Notes: a model not told the origin generated them from the letters alone. Positions 8,651 through 17,973 are shown, counted from the first letter of the stretch. The stretch: DNA of 64,000 nt from Vallitaleaceae bacterium 9-2 (GCA_038396585.1 CP121691.1:1364001-1428000); one strand, 5' to 3'. Numbers and translations: made by a program.

Positions 8651-9088
8651 ATGATTAGAAAAATAAAAAAAGACAATAGAGAATTAGAGACGATAATGGA
8701 TATATGGCTACAAGCTACAATTATAGCACATCCATTTATTGAAGAAGAATACTGGAGAAAAAATTATATTCAAGTTAAAGAGAATTATTTACCAAACAGC
8801 GACACGTATCTTTATATTGAAGAGAGTAAAGTTATTGGCTTTATCAGTATCATTAACGAAGAATTTATTGGAGCCTTATTTGTATCACCAAAACAACAAA
8901 GATGTGGTGTAGGGGAAAAATTAATTAATTTTGCCAAGCAAAAATATAGTAAGTTAACCTTAGCCGTCTACTCAGAAAACAAAAATGCAGTATTATTTTA
9001 TAAAAAGATGGGGTTTGAAATTCTTCAAAAGCAATTAAATGAAGATTCGCATGTGGAAGAGTTCGTTATGTATATGAAGAATGCATAA
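8651..9088 (+). CDS. GNAT N-acetyltransferase (YjaB/YiaC-like)
   Basis: ATG 8651 follows AAGTGGAAGA. The 145-residue protein is a single GNAT domain: a substrate region (IWLQATIIAHPFIEEEYW), a beta-4 strand IGALFVSPKQQRCGVG with the acetyl-CoA loop Q-Q-R-C-G-V-G, and the C-terminal YSENKNAVLFYKKMGF. The I-A-H-P-F-I stretch is typical of the YjaB/YiaC group, which acetylates small molecules or protein lysines. The exact substrate is unknown. Confidence 0.85.
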   Translation: MIRKIKKDNRELETIMDIWLQATIIAHPFIEEEYWRKNYIQVKENYLPNSDTYLYIEESKVIGFISIINEEFIGALFVSPKQQRCGVGEKLINFAKQKYSKLTLAVYSENKNAVLFYKKMGFEILQKQLNEDSHVEEFVMYMKNA

Positions 9089-9282
9089 TGCATACAAGGT
9101 ATTCATAAAGATTTGCTAAGTGAGTTTGAAAAGAGGACGGCGTTCTTATCGGTCTAATTTTATAAAATACTTGATATTTAGTTTAGCTATAGAGGATTAT
9201 ATTTGTTGGGGAAAACCTGGTTTTTCCCTCTGTGAAGGAAAGGACATAGAATACGTGCGTTACACAGGGAGGTAGTTTGCAA

Positions 9283-9759
9283 GTGAAGAAAAAACGGAAA
9301 TATTTGCAGACAGGGATGAGGTTATTAGCTTTATTATATATTTGCTTCATAAGTTATTTTGCCTTTATTTCTAAGCTAGCCGGAAGAACAAAGGGACATG
9401 TGAATCAATATAATTTGAAACCCTTTACAACAATACAAGGATATTTGGTTTTAGATAGTTTTAGTCAGATGCTGCAATTTACTATCAATATCCTTGGGAA
9501 TATAATTGTATTCATGCCGGTGGGTATCTTTACATTAGTTTTTTTAAATATACGTAAAAAAAAGAATGGGTTTATAGTAGGTGCAATTGTCGGACTAGTT
9601 TTTTGCATGTGTGTCGAAGTGACACAGTATATATTATCCGTGGGCATATTTGATGTGGATGATTTGATACTCAATACACTAGGTGCGATTGTTGGAGTGT
9701 TTTTTTACTATAAAGTGTTAAAGATTATAGAAAAAAGAGGAGGAAGATATAATGTCTAG
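9283..9759 (+). CDS. VanZ family membrane protein
   Basis: Two start codons compete: TTG 9277 is only four bases after AGGGAGG, and GTG 9283 is ten bases after; I place it at GTG 9283. Four or five hydrophobic helices follow. The segment after the first helix (NQYNLKPFTTI), then NILGNIIVFMPVGIF, then CVEVTQYIL and FDVDDLILNTLGAIVG, is the signature of VanZ-like proteins (acidic residues at helix ends, D-x-D-D-L-x-x-N). VanZ family members are linked to teicoplanin and lipoglycopeptide tolerance in enterococci, but most are chromosomal with unknown roles. There is no vanHAX here. It overlaps the next gene by eight bases. Confidence 0.85.
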   Translation: MKKKRKYLQTGMRLLALLYICFISYFAFISKLAGRTKGHVNQYNLKPFTTIQGYLVLDSFSQMLQFTINILGNIIVFMPVGIFTLVFLNIRKKKNGFIVGAIVGLVFCMCVEVTQYILSVGIFDVDDLILNTLGAIVGVFFYYKVLKIIEKRGGRYNV

Positions 9760-10276
9760 AAAAGTAATGGTTTATATAGCTACCAGCTTAGATGGGTATA
9801 TCGCAACAGATAAGGACTCGCTAGAGTGGCTGTTTAAAGTAGAAGGCGAAGGCGATAATGGATATAGTGAATTCTACGATACGATAGATACGGTGGTTCT
9901 TGGAAGAAGAACATATGATTGGATTAGGAATTTTGAAGAAGAAAACTTTCCCTATGCAAATAAAAAATGTTATGTGTTCACTAGATCACCACATGTAACA
10001 GATGAAAATGTGGAGTTTATTCATGGAGATGTTTCTAAATTCATTAGTTCATTAAAAATGGAAGCGGGGAAAAATATCTGGATTGTTGGTGGAGGAGAGA
10101 TTATATCTCAGTGCGTTAAAGAAAACCTTGTGGATGAGTTCATACTTTTTGTGGCACCAACACTCATTGGCAAAGGTATTTCTTTATTCAATCAACAAAA
10201 TATCGAAGTAGAATTGGAATTAAAAAGTGTTCGACAATTTAAGCAATTTGCGCAATTGCACTATGTAAAAAAATAA
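9752..10276 (+). CDS. Dihydrofolate reductase family protein (RibD C-terminal type)
   Basis: ATG 9752 overlaps the end of the VanZ gene and is preceded by GAGGAGG. The product (174 aa) has the ATSLDGYIA N-terminal motif, VVLGRRTYDW and IWIVGGGEII, hallmarks of the RibD-C/YwjB group of DHFR-fold oxidoreductases that bind NADPH. These are not the housekeeping DHFR; folA is separately present at 33,589. The substrate is unknown and might be a pterin or flavin precursor. The gene is translationally coupled to vanZ. Confidence 0.85.
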   Translation: MSRKVMVYIATSLDGYIATDKDSLEWLFKVEGEGDNGYSEFYDTIDTVVLGRRTYDWIRNFEEENFPYANKKCYVFTRSPHVTDENVEFIHGDVSKFISSLKMEAGKNIWIVGGGEIISQCVKENLVDEFILFVAPTLIGKGISLFNQQNIEVELELKSVRQFKQFAQLHYVKK

Positions 10277-10419
10277 AGTGTAAGGCATGAATTAATAGGC
10301 GCCTTGTAGATGAAGTAATCCCGTTATATTTATCTGTGATTTATCCGCGCCTATAATTTTGTTAAAGACTGGATTTTGAAGAACATAGATAACTGCAGAC
10401 AATAAGAATGGAGAACAAT

Positions 10420-11076
10420 ATGAAATATACATACATTTTATTTGACCTCGATGGAACGTTAACGGATCCTAGAGAAGGCATAACTAAATCAGTCGCATAT
10501 GCCTTAAACAAAATGGGACAAAAGAGTGTCAATTTAGATGAATTAACAAAATTTATCGGACCACCATTAAAAGATTCGTTTATGGATTATTATAATTTTA
10601 CAGAGGATGAAGCAAATAAGGCGATAGAACTTTACAGGGAGTACTTTAAAGACATAGGGATTTTTGAGAACCATGTCTATCAAGGCATCCCAGAGCTTCT
10701 TAAAGCCTTGATTGAGCAAGAAAAAATATTGATTGTTGCCACATCAAAACCTACAGTTTTTGCAGAAAGAATTATTAGACACTTTGATTTGGAAAAGTAT
10801 TTTAAGGTTATTATAGGAAGTAATCTTGATGGAACACGAACAAATAAGGCAGAGGTTATTGAGACAGCATTACTAGAAGCTGGTATTGAACAAAAAGATG
10901 ATGTAGTGATGATTGGTGATAGAAAACATGATGTTATTGGCGCCAATGTAGTAGGAATTGATTCAATAGGCGTTGAATATGGATATGGTTCCTATGAAGA
11001 GCTGACAAAAGCAGGAGCTACGTATATTGTTAAAAGTACATTAGAATTGGGTAGTTTGCTTGAAAATATCGAATAA
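10420..11076 (+). CDS. HAD-superfamily phosphatase, phosphoglycolate phosphatase-like
   Basis: Start placed at ATG 10420 with GGAGAA six bases upstream; the frame has an earlier ATG at 10408 inside that ribosome binding site. The 218-residue protein has HAD motif I FDLDGTLTD near the N terminus, motif II in VATSKP, a lysine in the TRTNKAEVI region, and motif IV MIGDRKHDVIGA. The helical cap lies between motifs I and II, as in Gph/PpaX-type phosphatases. It should hydrolyse a small phosphate ester; which one is not visible. Confidence 0.85.
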   Translation: MKYTYILFDLDGTLTDPREGITKSVAYALNKMGQKSVNLDELTKFIGPPLKDSFMDYYNFTEDEANKAIELYREYFKDIGIFENHVYQGIPELLKALIEQEKILIVATSKPTVFAERIIRHFDLEKYFKVIIGSNLDGTRTNKAEVIETALLEAGIEQKDDVVMIGDRKHDVIGANVVGIDSIGVEYGYGSYEELTKAGATYIVKSTLELGSLLENIE

Positions 11077-11171
11077 AAAAGCTACAATCATGAAAAACCA
11101 GTAAGAAAGTGATAAGGCTATTCATCTTATTTGAAATCCTAAAGAGGATAATAAACTAAAGGGGGATTACA

Positions 11172-11768
11172 ATGCAGATAGGAGATAAGATAGATTTTGG
11201 CAAGTATACATGGAGAGTTCTTGATATTCAAGAAGATAAGATGTTGATTATAACAGAAAAAATAATTGATCAACGTCCGTATCATGAAGTATATGAGGAT
11301 ATTACGTGGGCAGAGTGCTCGCTGAGGCACTACCTTAATCATACGTTTTATGACAGTTTTGAAGAAAAAGATAGAGCAAGAATCCTAACCACAACGAATG
11401 AAAATGCTGATAATGAATGGTATGGGACAAAAGGTGGAGAAAAGACGCAAGATAGAATATTTTTACTAAGTATGGAAGAGGCGGTATGTAAATATTTTGG
11501 TGATAGTAGTTCAAAACTTTATAATCCAGGTAAAAATCAGCGGTATTGGTTCGAAAGAAAAGATATGAATAATAGCAAACGAACGGCATATTATAAAGAA
11601 GGGATATGGTGGTGGTGGCTTCGTTCACCTGGACGTGTAAGCGTAAAGGCAGTCTATATTCATGGAGATGGTAATATAGGTATTCAAGGCAATAATATCT
11701 TTAAAGGTAACATTAGCGAAGGTAAGTGTCGCGGTGGGCTAAGACCTGCTTTATGGCTACAACTATAA
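11172..11768 (+). CDS. DUF6273 domain protein
   Basis: ATG 11172 follows AAAGGGGGAT. The 198-residue protein matches the DUF6273 pattern as I remember it: FGKYTWRVLDIQ at the start, then IIDQRPYHE, SLRHYLNHTFYDSF, IFLLSMEEAVCKYFGD, WWWWLRSPG and a final GGLRPALWLQL. The domain is found in clostridial surface and cytoplasmic proteins and is thought to be a lectin-like or ligand-binding beta fold; its function is not established. This copy lacks a signal peptide, so it is probably cytoplasmic. Confidence 0.85.
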   Translation: MQIGDKIDFGKYTWRVLDIQEDKMLIITEKIIDQRPYHEVYEDITWAECSLRHYLNHTFYDSFEEKDRARILTTTNENADNEWYGTKGGEKTQDRIFLLSMEEAVCKYFGDSSSKLYNPGKNQRYWFERKDMNNSKRTAYYKEGIWWWWLRSPGRVSVKAVYIHGDGNIGIQGNNIFKGNISEGKCRGGLRPALWLQL

Positions 11769-11808
11769 GACAGAAAAAAATATCATAGATAAAACAAAGG
11801 GGAACAAC

Positions 11809-13500
11809 ATGAAAACGACATTTAAAAAAGCACAAATTATAACAGTTGTATTAATGAGCCTTATACTTAGTGCTTGCTCAGTTTTAGAAACACCACAGAT
11901 GTATATTGAAAGACTCTATTCTGAAAATCAATATCAGGAGATACTTGAACATTATAATCAAAATGAGCTGAGTATAGAAAAAGATTTTGAAACATTTTAT
12001 CAAGTTGCCAATGCATATCACTTGACAGGCGAACATGAAGAGGCGTTAGAAGTTGTGGATACGCTACTTGACTATAGTGATATGATGAAGTATAGAATTT
12101 TAAAATATAACATTTTGGAGTCTTTAGGTGCATTTGATGTACAAGAAGAACTTGTTAAGGAGACTTTAGAGCAATATAAAGAAGAATATACTTTATTAAA
12201 TGATGAAGAAAAATCCAACTATTGTTATTGGCTTATTCTAAATTATGAGAATGAGGAAGCTATAGAAAAATATGAACAGCTGCTGATAGATGTGTCTAAT
12301 GATTCTATGAAAGATGCAATATATAATAATCTTTCATGGGCGTGTTTAAATATTTTTGATTATGAGAAGGCGAAAGAATATAGCTTAGAGTCATTAAAGC
12401 TGAACCCTCAAGATTCAATTACATTAACCAATCTAGGAAATAGTCATTATGGACTAGGTGAATATGAAAATGCAAGAGAAGTCTTTGAAGAAGCGATGCG
12501 TTCAAATCCAAACAATTCATATGCTATCTATGGTTTAGCGACGACGCTTGATGCACTAGAGGATGAAGAGGCCATTGCGTATTGGGAAAAATATATCGAA
12601 CTTCAGCCATACGATATTGATGGATGGTATTCGATATATACGTATTATTTAGACTTAGAGGTTATGGATGAAGCAAAAAAAGCATTAGAAGAGATGGTTT
12701 CCATTGATCCAACAAAAAGCTATTACGTAAAAGAACTGCTTACATTATATAGTCAATCACAGGAGAGTGAAAAAATTGAAAACGTACTCGAACAATTTCG
12801 TCTCAATAATGAACCATTACAATATGATCTTTTATTAGCTGAATATACTTACACCTATGTAGATGAAGAGGAAGGATATGCGCTATATACGGATATGCTA
12901 AGCAATTATTCCTTAGAATATTATGATTTGTATTTAATACTAGAAAATATTTACCTCATGGGTACTGAACAAACAAGGGAGGATTTTTTAGAAAAAATAG
13001 AATTAACATATGGACGAACCTATCGACTAGACCTAGAGACAGAGTTTTACTATGATTATGATGAATACGAAAAACTTATTATTTCAGCTAAAGAGCTTAT
13101 TGATATTGATAGTAGCAATACATATGCATATGAGTTGATGGCAGATGGATTATATTTTTTAGGGGACTATGAGAATGCATATAATGGGTACCGACAAGCA
13201 CTTACTTTGGGGGAACCATCGTTCTATTTGAAGAGTTCACTTGCTGATTGCGCAATATATTTAGAAAAATTAGATGAAGCACAAGAGTTATTATATGAGT
13301 TATGGAGTGAAGATGAAGAAGCAGGAATTATTTATGTCTATAAAGCACGAATAGATATGCTTAGAGGCGATCAAGCGTCAGCAAAAGAGATGATGGACAA
13401 AGCATTAAGCATTTCACCATATTTAGAGTATGCTTTTGATGAATATGAAGAGCTACAGATTTTAAAAAAGGATTATGATTTAATAGCCTTGATACACTAG
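11809..13500 (+). CDS. TPR-repeat lipoprotein, 563 aa
   Basis: ATG 11809 behind AAAGGGGAACAAC. The signal peptide ends in lipobox LSAC (Cys23). The mature protein is acidic and almost entirely tetratricopeptide repeats; clear examples are near residues 165-270 (AIYNNLSWACLNIFDYEKA, LTNLGNSHYGLGEYENA, AIYGLATTLDALEDEEA), with more degenerate repeats to the end (YAYELMADGLYFLGDYENA). TPR arrays scaffold protein contacts; here on the outer face of the membrane. A second TPR lipoprotein lies at 27,381. The next gene begins 11 bases after the stop, so the two may be cotranscribed, though no functional link is obvious. Confidence 0.85.
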   Translation: MKTTFKKAQIITVVLMSLILSACSVLETPQMYIERLYSENQYQEILEHYNQNELSIEKDFETFYQVANAYHLTGEHEEALEVVDTLLDYSDMMKYRILKYNILESLGAFDVQEELVKETLEQYKEEYTLLNDEEKSNYCYWLILNYENEEAIEKYEQLLIDVSNDSMKDAIYNNLSWACLNIFDYEKAKEYSLESLKLNPQDSITLTNLGNSHYGLGEYENAREVFEEAMRSNPNNSYAIYGLATTLDALEDEEAIAYWEKYIELQPYDIDGWYSIYTYYLDLEVMDEAKKALEEMVSIDPTKSYYVKELLTLYSQSQESEKIENVLEQFRLNNEPLQYDLLLAEYTYTYVDEEEGYALYTDMLSNYSLEYYDLYLILENIYLMGTEQTREDFLEKIELTYGRTYRLDLETEFYYDYDEYEKLIISAKELIDIDSSNTYAYELMADGLYFLGDYENAYNGYRQALTLGEPSFYLKSSLADCAIYLEKLDEAQELLYELWSEDEEAGIIYVYKARIDMLRGDQASAKEMMDKALSISPYLEYAFDEYEELQILKKDYDLIALIH

Positions 13501-13511
13501 GAGGGTGAGAT

Positions 13512-14426
13512 ATGCATGAAGTTGTATCGAATGTAATTCAAAGATACTATGAGGTAGAGCCAATTGATATTCATCCGTTAGGAGGAGGCTTTTATGGAAA
13601 AGTCTTCTTGGCAACACTTGATAAAGCACCGTTTAAAGTTGTGGTGAAAATATATTTAAAGCTTGGATTGGCTCAAAATGAAGGGCTACAGATAGTAACG
13701 TTAAATAAGTATGGTCATATACCTATGCCAAAAGTATATCAGGTGCATCAAGCAGATCAAGCGCTTGGCTATGATGTACTCATGATGGAATATCTAGAAG
13801 GAGTCAATGCCGGAATACAACCTTCGGTTAATGAAGAGGCTTTGGATAATATTGCAGAAAAAATTATTGATAATCTGATAGCGTATCATTCAGTCTCCAA
13901 TACCCAAGGATTTGGAGAATTAAACGCAACAGAATTTGTAAAGGATTGGCGTCAATATTACAAACCGATTGTTGATCGAATATTTAGTGCGGTACAAAGC
14001 TTTTATTCAAAAAAAATCTTATCCAAAGAAAATTTTCAAATTATAGAGCAAGCATACAATAACTTTGAGCATATTTTTTATTTACCGGTGACGACATCAA
14101 GTTTGATTCACGGGGATTATAATACATGGAATATTATGCTCAACGAAGAGTTGACAGATGTAAGAGCTGTAATTGACCCATTTGGATGCTGCTGGGGAGA
14201 TGCAGAATATGATTTGTATCAACTCAATAATGCAAATGGAAGATACTTCTCTTTGTTGGAACGATATAAGAAGAAATGTTCTGTTAGCGAGAATTTTGAA
14301 ATTAAGTTATGTTTTTATGAACTATTTACTGAACTTATGCATTATCATGATGCAGGAGTAAAATTGAGAGACGCTGATATTGCTGTCACGGCGTTAAAAT
14401 TAAAAGAGCAAATGAACAATATATAA
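13512..14426 (+). CDS. Aminoglycoside-phosphotransferase-family (APH) kinase
   Basis: ATG 13512, ribosome binding site GGAGGGTGAG. The 304-residue protein has a Gly-rich loop (LGGGFYGKVF, 23-32), a lysine in VVVKIY (about 46), the Brenner motif HGDYNTWN (200-207) with catalytic Asp202, and the metal-binding IDPFGCCWGD (221-230). This is the APH/choline-kinase fold. Family members phosphorylate aminoglycosides, fructosamines, homoserine or choline. The sequence does not decide between antibiotic resistance and metabolism; it differs from the well-known APH(3') enzymes. Confidence 0.85.
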   Translation: MHEVVSNVIQRYYEVEPIDIHPLGGGFYGKVFLATLDKAPFKVVVKIYLKLGLAQNEGLQIVTLNKYGHIPMPKVYQVHQADQALGYDVLMMEYLEGVNAGIQPSVNEEALDNIAEKIIDNLIAYHSVSNTQGFGELNATEFVKDWRQYYKPIVDRIFSAVQSFYSKKILSKENFQIIEQAYNNFEHIFYLPVTTSSLIHGDYNTWNIMLNEELTDVRAVIDPFGCCWGDAEYDLYQLNNANGRYFSLLERYKKKCSVSENFEIKLCFYELFTELMHYHDAGVKLRDADIAVTALKLKEQMNNI

Positions 14427-14454
14427 TTTTTACGGGTAGAAGTGGAGGGTTAAC

Positions 14455-14802
14455 ATGAAAAAATGGTATAATGAAGAATATGAATGGAATATCGAGGTAA
14501 CAGGTTTTTTACGTGGAGAAAAAACGGAAAGATATTGCCGAAATGGAGAAGAAATCGGGGATAAGTACAGTTGTACCTACGGCTGTCCGGTTAATGAACA
14601 AGGACAGGGGATTTGTTCAAAGACAATGATGATGATGTTTCCAATTATGGAAGCGGTTCGAAGTGGTGGTAATCTAGAAAATATTGGTGGTTCAGGCAAA
14701 TATACAAAAGAACTTGTATGTCCTGATGGATGTGTTATCTTTAAAATGACAGCAACGAAACTAGGCAATGAAAATTTTCACAAAGGAAACTTCTATGAGT
14801 AA
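14455..14802 (+). CDS. TIGR04076-like protein
   Basis: ATG 14455 follows GTGGAGGGTTAAC. The 115-residue protein has paired cysteines (CTYGCPVNEQGQGIC near residues 40-54, and CPDGC near 89), a buried helix FPIMEAVRSGG and a closing strand VIFKMTAT. This arrangement (Cys-rich loop, helix with R-x-G-G, C-P-D segment, short strand) matches the TIGR04076 family, small proteins of unknown function common in anaerobes. The cysteines could bind a metal. It precedes the VOC gene by 11 bases. Confidence 0.6.
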   Translation: MKKWYNEEYEWNIEVTGFLRGEKTERYCRNGEEIGDKYSCTYGCPVNEQGQGICSKTMMMMFPIMEAVRSGGNLENIGGSGKYTKELVCPDGCVIFKMTATKLGNENFHKGNFYE

Positions 14803-14813
14803 AGGAGAAATAT

Positions 14814-15230
14814 ATGAAACAAGCCATCGTTCATATAGCACTAGTAGTTGAAGATTATGATGATGCATTAGATTTTTACACAAAGACATTGGATTTTGAA
14901 CTCATTGAAGATACCTATCAAGCAGAACAAGATAAGCGTTGGGTTGTTGTTGCACCGCCAGGATCAAGAGAGACAACAATTTTACTAGCAAAACCATCTA
15001 AACCAGGACAAGAGGCTTTTATTGGCAATCAAACAGGCGGCAGAGTGTTTTTATTTCTGAACACCGATAATTTTTGGAGAGACTATAACAAAATGATTGA
15101 AAAAGGTGTGGAGTTTGTGCGAGAGCCTAAATCAGCTGAATATGGTATGGTAGCGGTATTTAAAGATTTATATGGTAATTTATGGGACTTGGTTGAATTA
15201 AACCCCAATCATCCAATTATGAATCGATAA
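14814..15230 (+). CDS. VOC superfamily (glyoxalase/bleomycin-resistance fold) protein
   Basis: ATG 14814, ribosome binding site AAAGGAGAAA. The 138-residue protein has two beta-alpha-beta-beta-beta modules: HIALVVEDYDDALDFYTKTL at the N terminus and the closing FKDLYGNLWDLVEL. The His near residue 7 and the Glu in LVEL are the usual metal ligands. VOC proteins include glyoxalases, dioxygenases, fosfomycin-modifying thiol transferases and antibiotic-binding proteins; the function is not resolved. A second VOC gene lies at 16,312. Confidence 0.85.
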   Translation: MKQAIVHIALVVEDYDDALDFYTKTLDFELIEDTYQAEQDKRWVVVAPPGSRETTILLAKPSKPGQEAFIGNQTGGRVFLFLNTDNFWRDYNKMIEKGVEFVREPKSAEYGMVAVFKDLYGNLWDLVELNPNHPIMNR

Positions 15231-15260
15231 TTGGCAATATAAATTAAAGGAGAAAAGACG

Positions 15261-15830
15261 ATGATATCGATTAGACATGCTCGCGTTGATGAAAAACATA
15301 AAACGTATACCTGGCTATGTTTATCTGACACGGCGTCAATGCATATGGGCGCACCGGATTATCCAGAAGCACCAATTCCCACTTGGGATGAGTTTAATGA
15401 AGATTTTGATGAATTTTATTATCAAGAAGAAGCAAGAGATAAAGGGTCTGTTATGATTATTGAGCAAGATGGAGAGGAGATAGGGTGCGTTTGTTATGCA
15501 TGCTTTCATCTAAAGCCACAAAAGGCGGAACTGGATATATGGCTTAAAGAACAAAAATATTGTGGATATGGTAATGGGACACAGGCACTAGAACAAATGT
15601 GTGAATATCTGCAACTACAGTATAATATAAATGCATATATTATTCGTCCGTCTATTAAGAACTTAAGGGCTGTTCGAGCTTATGAAAAAGTTGGTTTTAA
15701 GAAAGTGGAAGCTCAAAATAAAGCTAAAATAGTCAAAGAGTTTATACGTTCAGAGTACTTGGAAGAATTTGGAACCGGAGATTATGGATTTGATGGGACC
15801 CAAGTACTTATAAAAAAAATTAAGGAATAA
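15261..15830 (+). CDS. GNAT N-acetyltransferase
   Basis: ATG 15261 behind AAAGGAGAAAAGACG. The 189-residue protein is GNAT-like: ISIRHARVDEKHKTYTWLCLS at the start, a central strand region AELDIWLKEQKYCGYGNGTQ with the acetyl-CoA loop K-Y-C-G-Y-G-N-G, and a C-terminal NLRAVRAYEKVGFKKVE. The W-L-K-E-Q-K-Y-x-G-Y-G arrangement resembles the AAC(6')/RimL-like group. The substrate is unknown. Confidence 0.8.
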   Translation: MISIRHARVDEKHKTYTWLCLSDTASMHMGAPDYPEAPIPTWDEFNEDFDEFYYQEEARDKGSVMIIEQDGEEIGCVCYACFHLKPQKAELDIWLKEQKYCGYGNGTQALEQMCEYLQLQYNINAYIIRPSIKNLRAVRAYEKVGFKKVEAQNKAKIVKEFIRSEYLEEFGTGDYGFDGTQVLIKKIKE

Positions 15831-15847
15831 TAGGAAGGATCGCAAGG

Positions 15848-16291
15848 ATGTCAGAGTTTATATATAAATTTATCCCGATGGAGGTTAATCATAGATTTAA
15901 TGTTCATAAGAAAGAGGTGATAGATTTTTTAGATAAGCACATAGAGCGCTATGATAAAGTAGAATTACATCAATATGAACAGATTGAATTTATTGATTGC
16001 GGACAGAGGTTTGAATCAGTGGTATGTAACCATTGTCACCACAGTTTATTAAAAACATGGGGACAATTGATGAACGTAAGTGCACAAGGAAATTTCAAAG
16101 AACGATCCTTTATTACACCATGCTGTGGAAAAAAGACACAGCTTGATGCGTTAATTTATTATGGAGATTCAGGGTTTGCAAGGAGTTCTTTGGAAGTACT
16201 TAATCCATCAATAGATATTGAAGATATTGAAATTCATGTATTTGAAAAAGTCTTTGGGTGTCAATATAAGTGTGTTATTAGTCAGATATAG
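15848..16291 (+). CDS. Conserved hypothetical protein with possible zinc site
   Basis: ATG 15848 is preceded by AGGAAGGATCGCAAGG. The 147-residue protein carries CNHCHHS near residue 59 and CCGKK near residue 96; CxxC plus CC/CxxG could form a zinc ribbon. No named family is recognised. It is part of the tight string 14,455-17,126 and may be cotranscribed with the GNAT gene upstream (17-base gap) and the VOC gene downstream (20-base gap). Confidence 0.6.
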   Translation: MSEFIYKFIPMEVNHRFNVHKKEVIDFLDKHIERYDKVELHQYEQIEFIDCGQRFESVVCNHCHHSLLKTWGQLMNVSAQGNFKERSFITPCCGKKTQLDALIYYGDSGFARSSLEVLNPSIDIEDIEIHVFEKVFGCQYKCVISQI

Positions 16292-16311
16292 TTAAAAAAG
16301 GAGATGAGAAA

Positions 16312-16701
16312 ATGCGAATTGATCATATTGCATTATGGACAAAACAGTTAGAAGCATTAAGAGAGTTTTATGTAACCTATTTTGAGGCAACGGCAAATAC
16401 AAAATATGTAAATGAAAAAACCAGATTTCAATCTTATTTCGTATCTTTTTCTGAAGGAGGTCGAATAGAAATCATGCAAAGACCAACGGTTTCAGTAAGA
16501 GAACAACAAGAAGCAGAGTATCCAACGGGAATAGCACACTTTGCGATGTCTGTTGGAAGTCAACAAAGAGTCATTGATCTTACACGCCGGTTAAAAGAAG
16601 ATGGATATGTTATTTTAAGTGAGCCTAGAACAACAGGGGATGGATACTTTGAGAGTGTTGTCCAAGATCCTGATGGCAATAGTATTGAAGTTACAATTTA
16701 A
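16312..16701 (+). CDS. VOC superfamily protein (glyoxalase-like)
   Basis: ATG 16312, ribosome binding site AAAAAGGAGATGAGAAA. The 129-residue protein starts with RIDHIALWTKQLEALREFY and ends with VQDPDGNSIEVT, the two halves of a typical VOC domain with metal-ligand candidates His5, His69 (in GIAHFAMSVG) and Glu127. The R-I-E-I-M-Q-R-P segment resembles the lactoylglutathione-lyase-like group often named VOC family protein in Bacillota. Substrate unknown. Confidence 0.85.
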   Translation: MRIDHIALWTKQLEALREFYVTYFEATANTKYVNEKTRFQSYFVSFSEGGRIEIMQRPTVSVREQQEAEYPTGIAHFAMSVGSQQRVIDLTRRLKEDGYVILSEPRTTGDGYFESVVQDPDGNSIEVTI

Positions 16702-16733
16702 TAATCGCTTTAAACGTCTTGAGGGGGATGCGT

Positions 16734-17126
16734 GTGAAAAGAAATTTAAAAATAGTAACATTTTTGGTTAATTTTCTATTTGGAATTTTGGGAATAATCA
16801 TTGGGATAATGATGTTAAGAGAGTATGGGGTTTTTGCAGAATTTCCGGTAGAATGGGTAAGGGTACTGCGTGTTGAACGTTGGACACTGATTGGCATTTA
16901 TATTATGAGTGTATTTGGCCTAGGCAATATTGTAGCTTCTGTTGCTTTTTTGAAGGGGAAAACCGTATATGTCCTGATGATGAGCATCGTATTATTTTTT
17001 AGTGCCTCACTTCAAATGATTATTCTAAATGAGGTGCTTTTGATTAGCGTCCAAGCAATTTTTATTAGTATTATTCAATTATTTTTATATTTATCTACTC
17101 ACTTTGTGGAAAAAAAAGGTGGATGA
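16734..17126 (+). CDS. Small integral membrane protein
   Basis: Start placed at GTG 16734, six bases after GAGGGGG; an upstream TTG in the same frame would lie on that ribosome binding site. The 130-residue product has four predicted helices (about residues 5-25, 45-65, 75-90 and 93-115) and a basic tail. No conserved motif is recognised; the function is unknown. It lies 17 bases downstream of the VOC gene frame and probably shares its transcript. Confidence 0.6.
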   Translation: MKRNLKIVTFLVNFLFGILGIIIGIMMLREYGVFAEFPVEWVRVLRVERWTLIGIYIMSVFGLGNIVASVAFLKGKTVYVLMMSIVLFFSASLQMIILNEVLLISVQAIFISIIQLFLYLSTHFVEKKGG

Positions 17127-17222
17127 ATCAGTTGTTTGAGCAAAAGTTATATATAACAAAGCATGCGTTATGAACCATAGGCTAACAAGATATAATGAAA
17201 ATGATATGAATGGAGGAGACAT

Positions 17223-17954
17223 ATGAGAGTATTGGTTCTTGGAGCAAGTGGAGCAACAGGTCAAAAAGTAGTTATGCAACTCGTTGATAAGGGCATACCG
17301 ACACGCATTTTTATACGACATCATGCGACGCTTCAAAAAGAAATCAGTACTAGCTCACTGGTCGAAATAAAAACAGGCAATATACATGATTTTTCAAATG
17401 CTCAATTACAGTCGTTAATCGAAGGATGTGATGTGGTCATCTCATGCCTTGGACATAATCTTACAATGAGAGGAATCTTTGGACAACCGCGCTATCTAGT
17501 AAGTGATAGCATACGTCATATTTGTGAAGTGGCTGCATTGAATAATGACAAAAAGTTAAAGATTATCCTCATGAATACAACCGCATATACAAATAAGTTA
17601 CTTGAGGAAAAACGCTCATTTTTGGAACGGGGTATTGATACACTGCTACGATTATGCTTGCCGCCACACCGTGATAACATGAAGGCAGCGGACTATTTAT
17701 TACTGGAGCTTGGAAGACAAAAAGCATCTATCGAATGGGTTTCTGTACGGCCAGATACTTTAGTCGACCATAATATTGTAACACCATATAGAGTTGAGGC
17801 ATCACCAACTCAAAGCCCTATATTTCAGCCTGGAAAAACCAGTCGCATTAACGTAGCCCATTTTATGGTAACGCTTGTTACAGATGCACCAACGTGGGAA
17901 AAGTGGAAATACCAAACACCAGTATTATATAATCAAGAACAAGAAAAAGAGTAA
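17223..17954 (+). CDS. NAD(P)-binding protein, NmrA/atypical SDR type
   Basis: ATG 17223, ribosome binding site ATGGAGGAGACAT. The N terminus VLVLGASGATGQKVV is the G-x-x-G-x-x-G loop of atypical short-chain dehydrogenase-like proteins, followed by the strand VVISCLGHN and SVRPDTLVD. There is no YxxxK active site at the expected position (MNTTAYTNK is close but irregular), as in the NmrA and NAD(P)H-binding sensor families. It is 243 residues. The role may be quinone reduction or redox sensing; undecided. Confidence 0.75.
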   Translation: MRVLVLGASGATGQKVVMQLVDKGIPTRIFIRHHATLQKEISTSSLVEIKTGNIHDFSNAQLQSLIEGCDVVISCLGHNLTMRGIFGQPRYLVSDSIRHICEVAALNNDKKLKIILMNTTAYTNKLLEEKRSFLERGIDTLLRLCLPPHRDNMKAADYLLLELGRQKASIEWVSVRPDTLVDHNIVTPYRVEASPTQSPIFQPGKTSRINVAHFMVTLVTDAPTWEKWKYQTPVLYNQEQEKE

Positions 17955-17973
17955 ATTATTTAAAGGTGAAATT

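Noticed and set aside
14173-14361. A plus-strand ORF inside the APH-like kinase
   Set aside because: It is a frame-shifted shadow of the kinase, whose HGDYNTWN and metal motifs lie in the main frame.
16719-16733. TTG start for the membrane protein at 16,734
   Set aside because: That TTG overlaps the ribosome binding site GAGGGGG; GTG at 16734 is spaced six bases from it.
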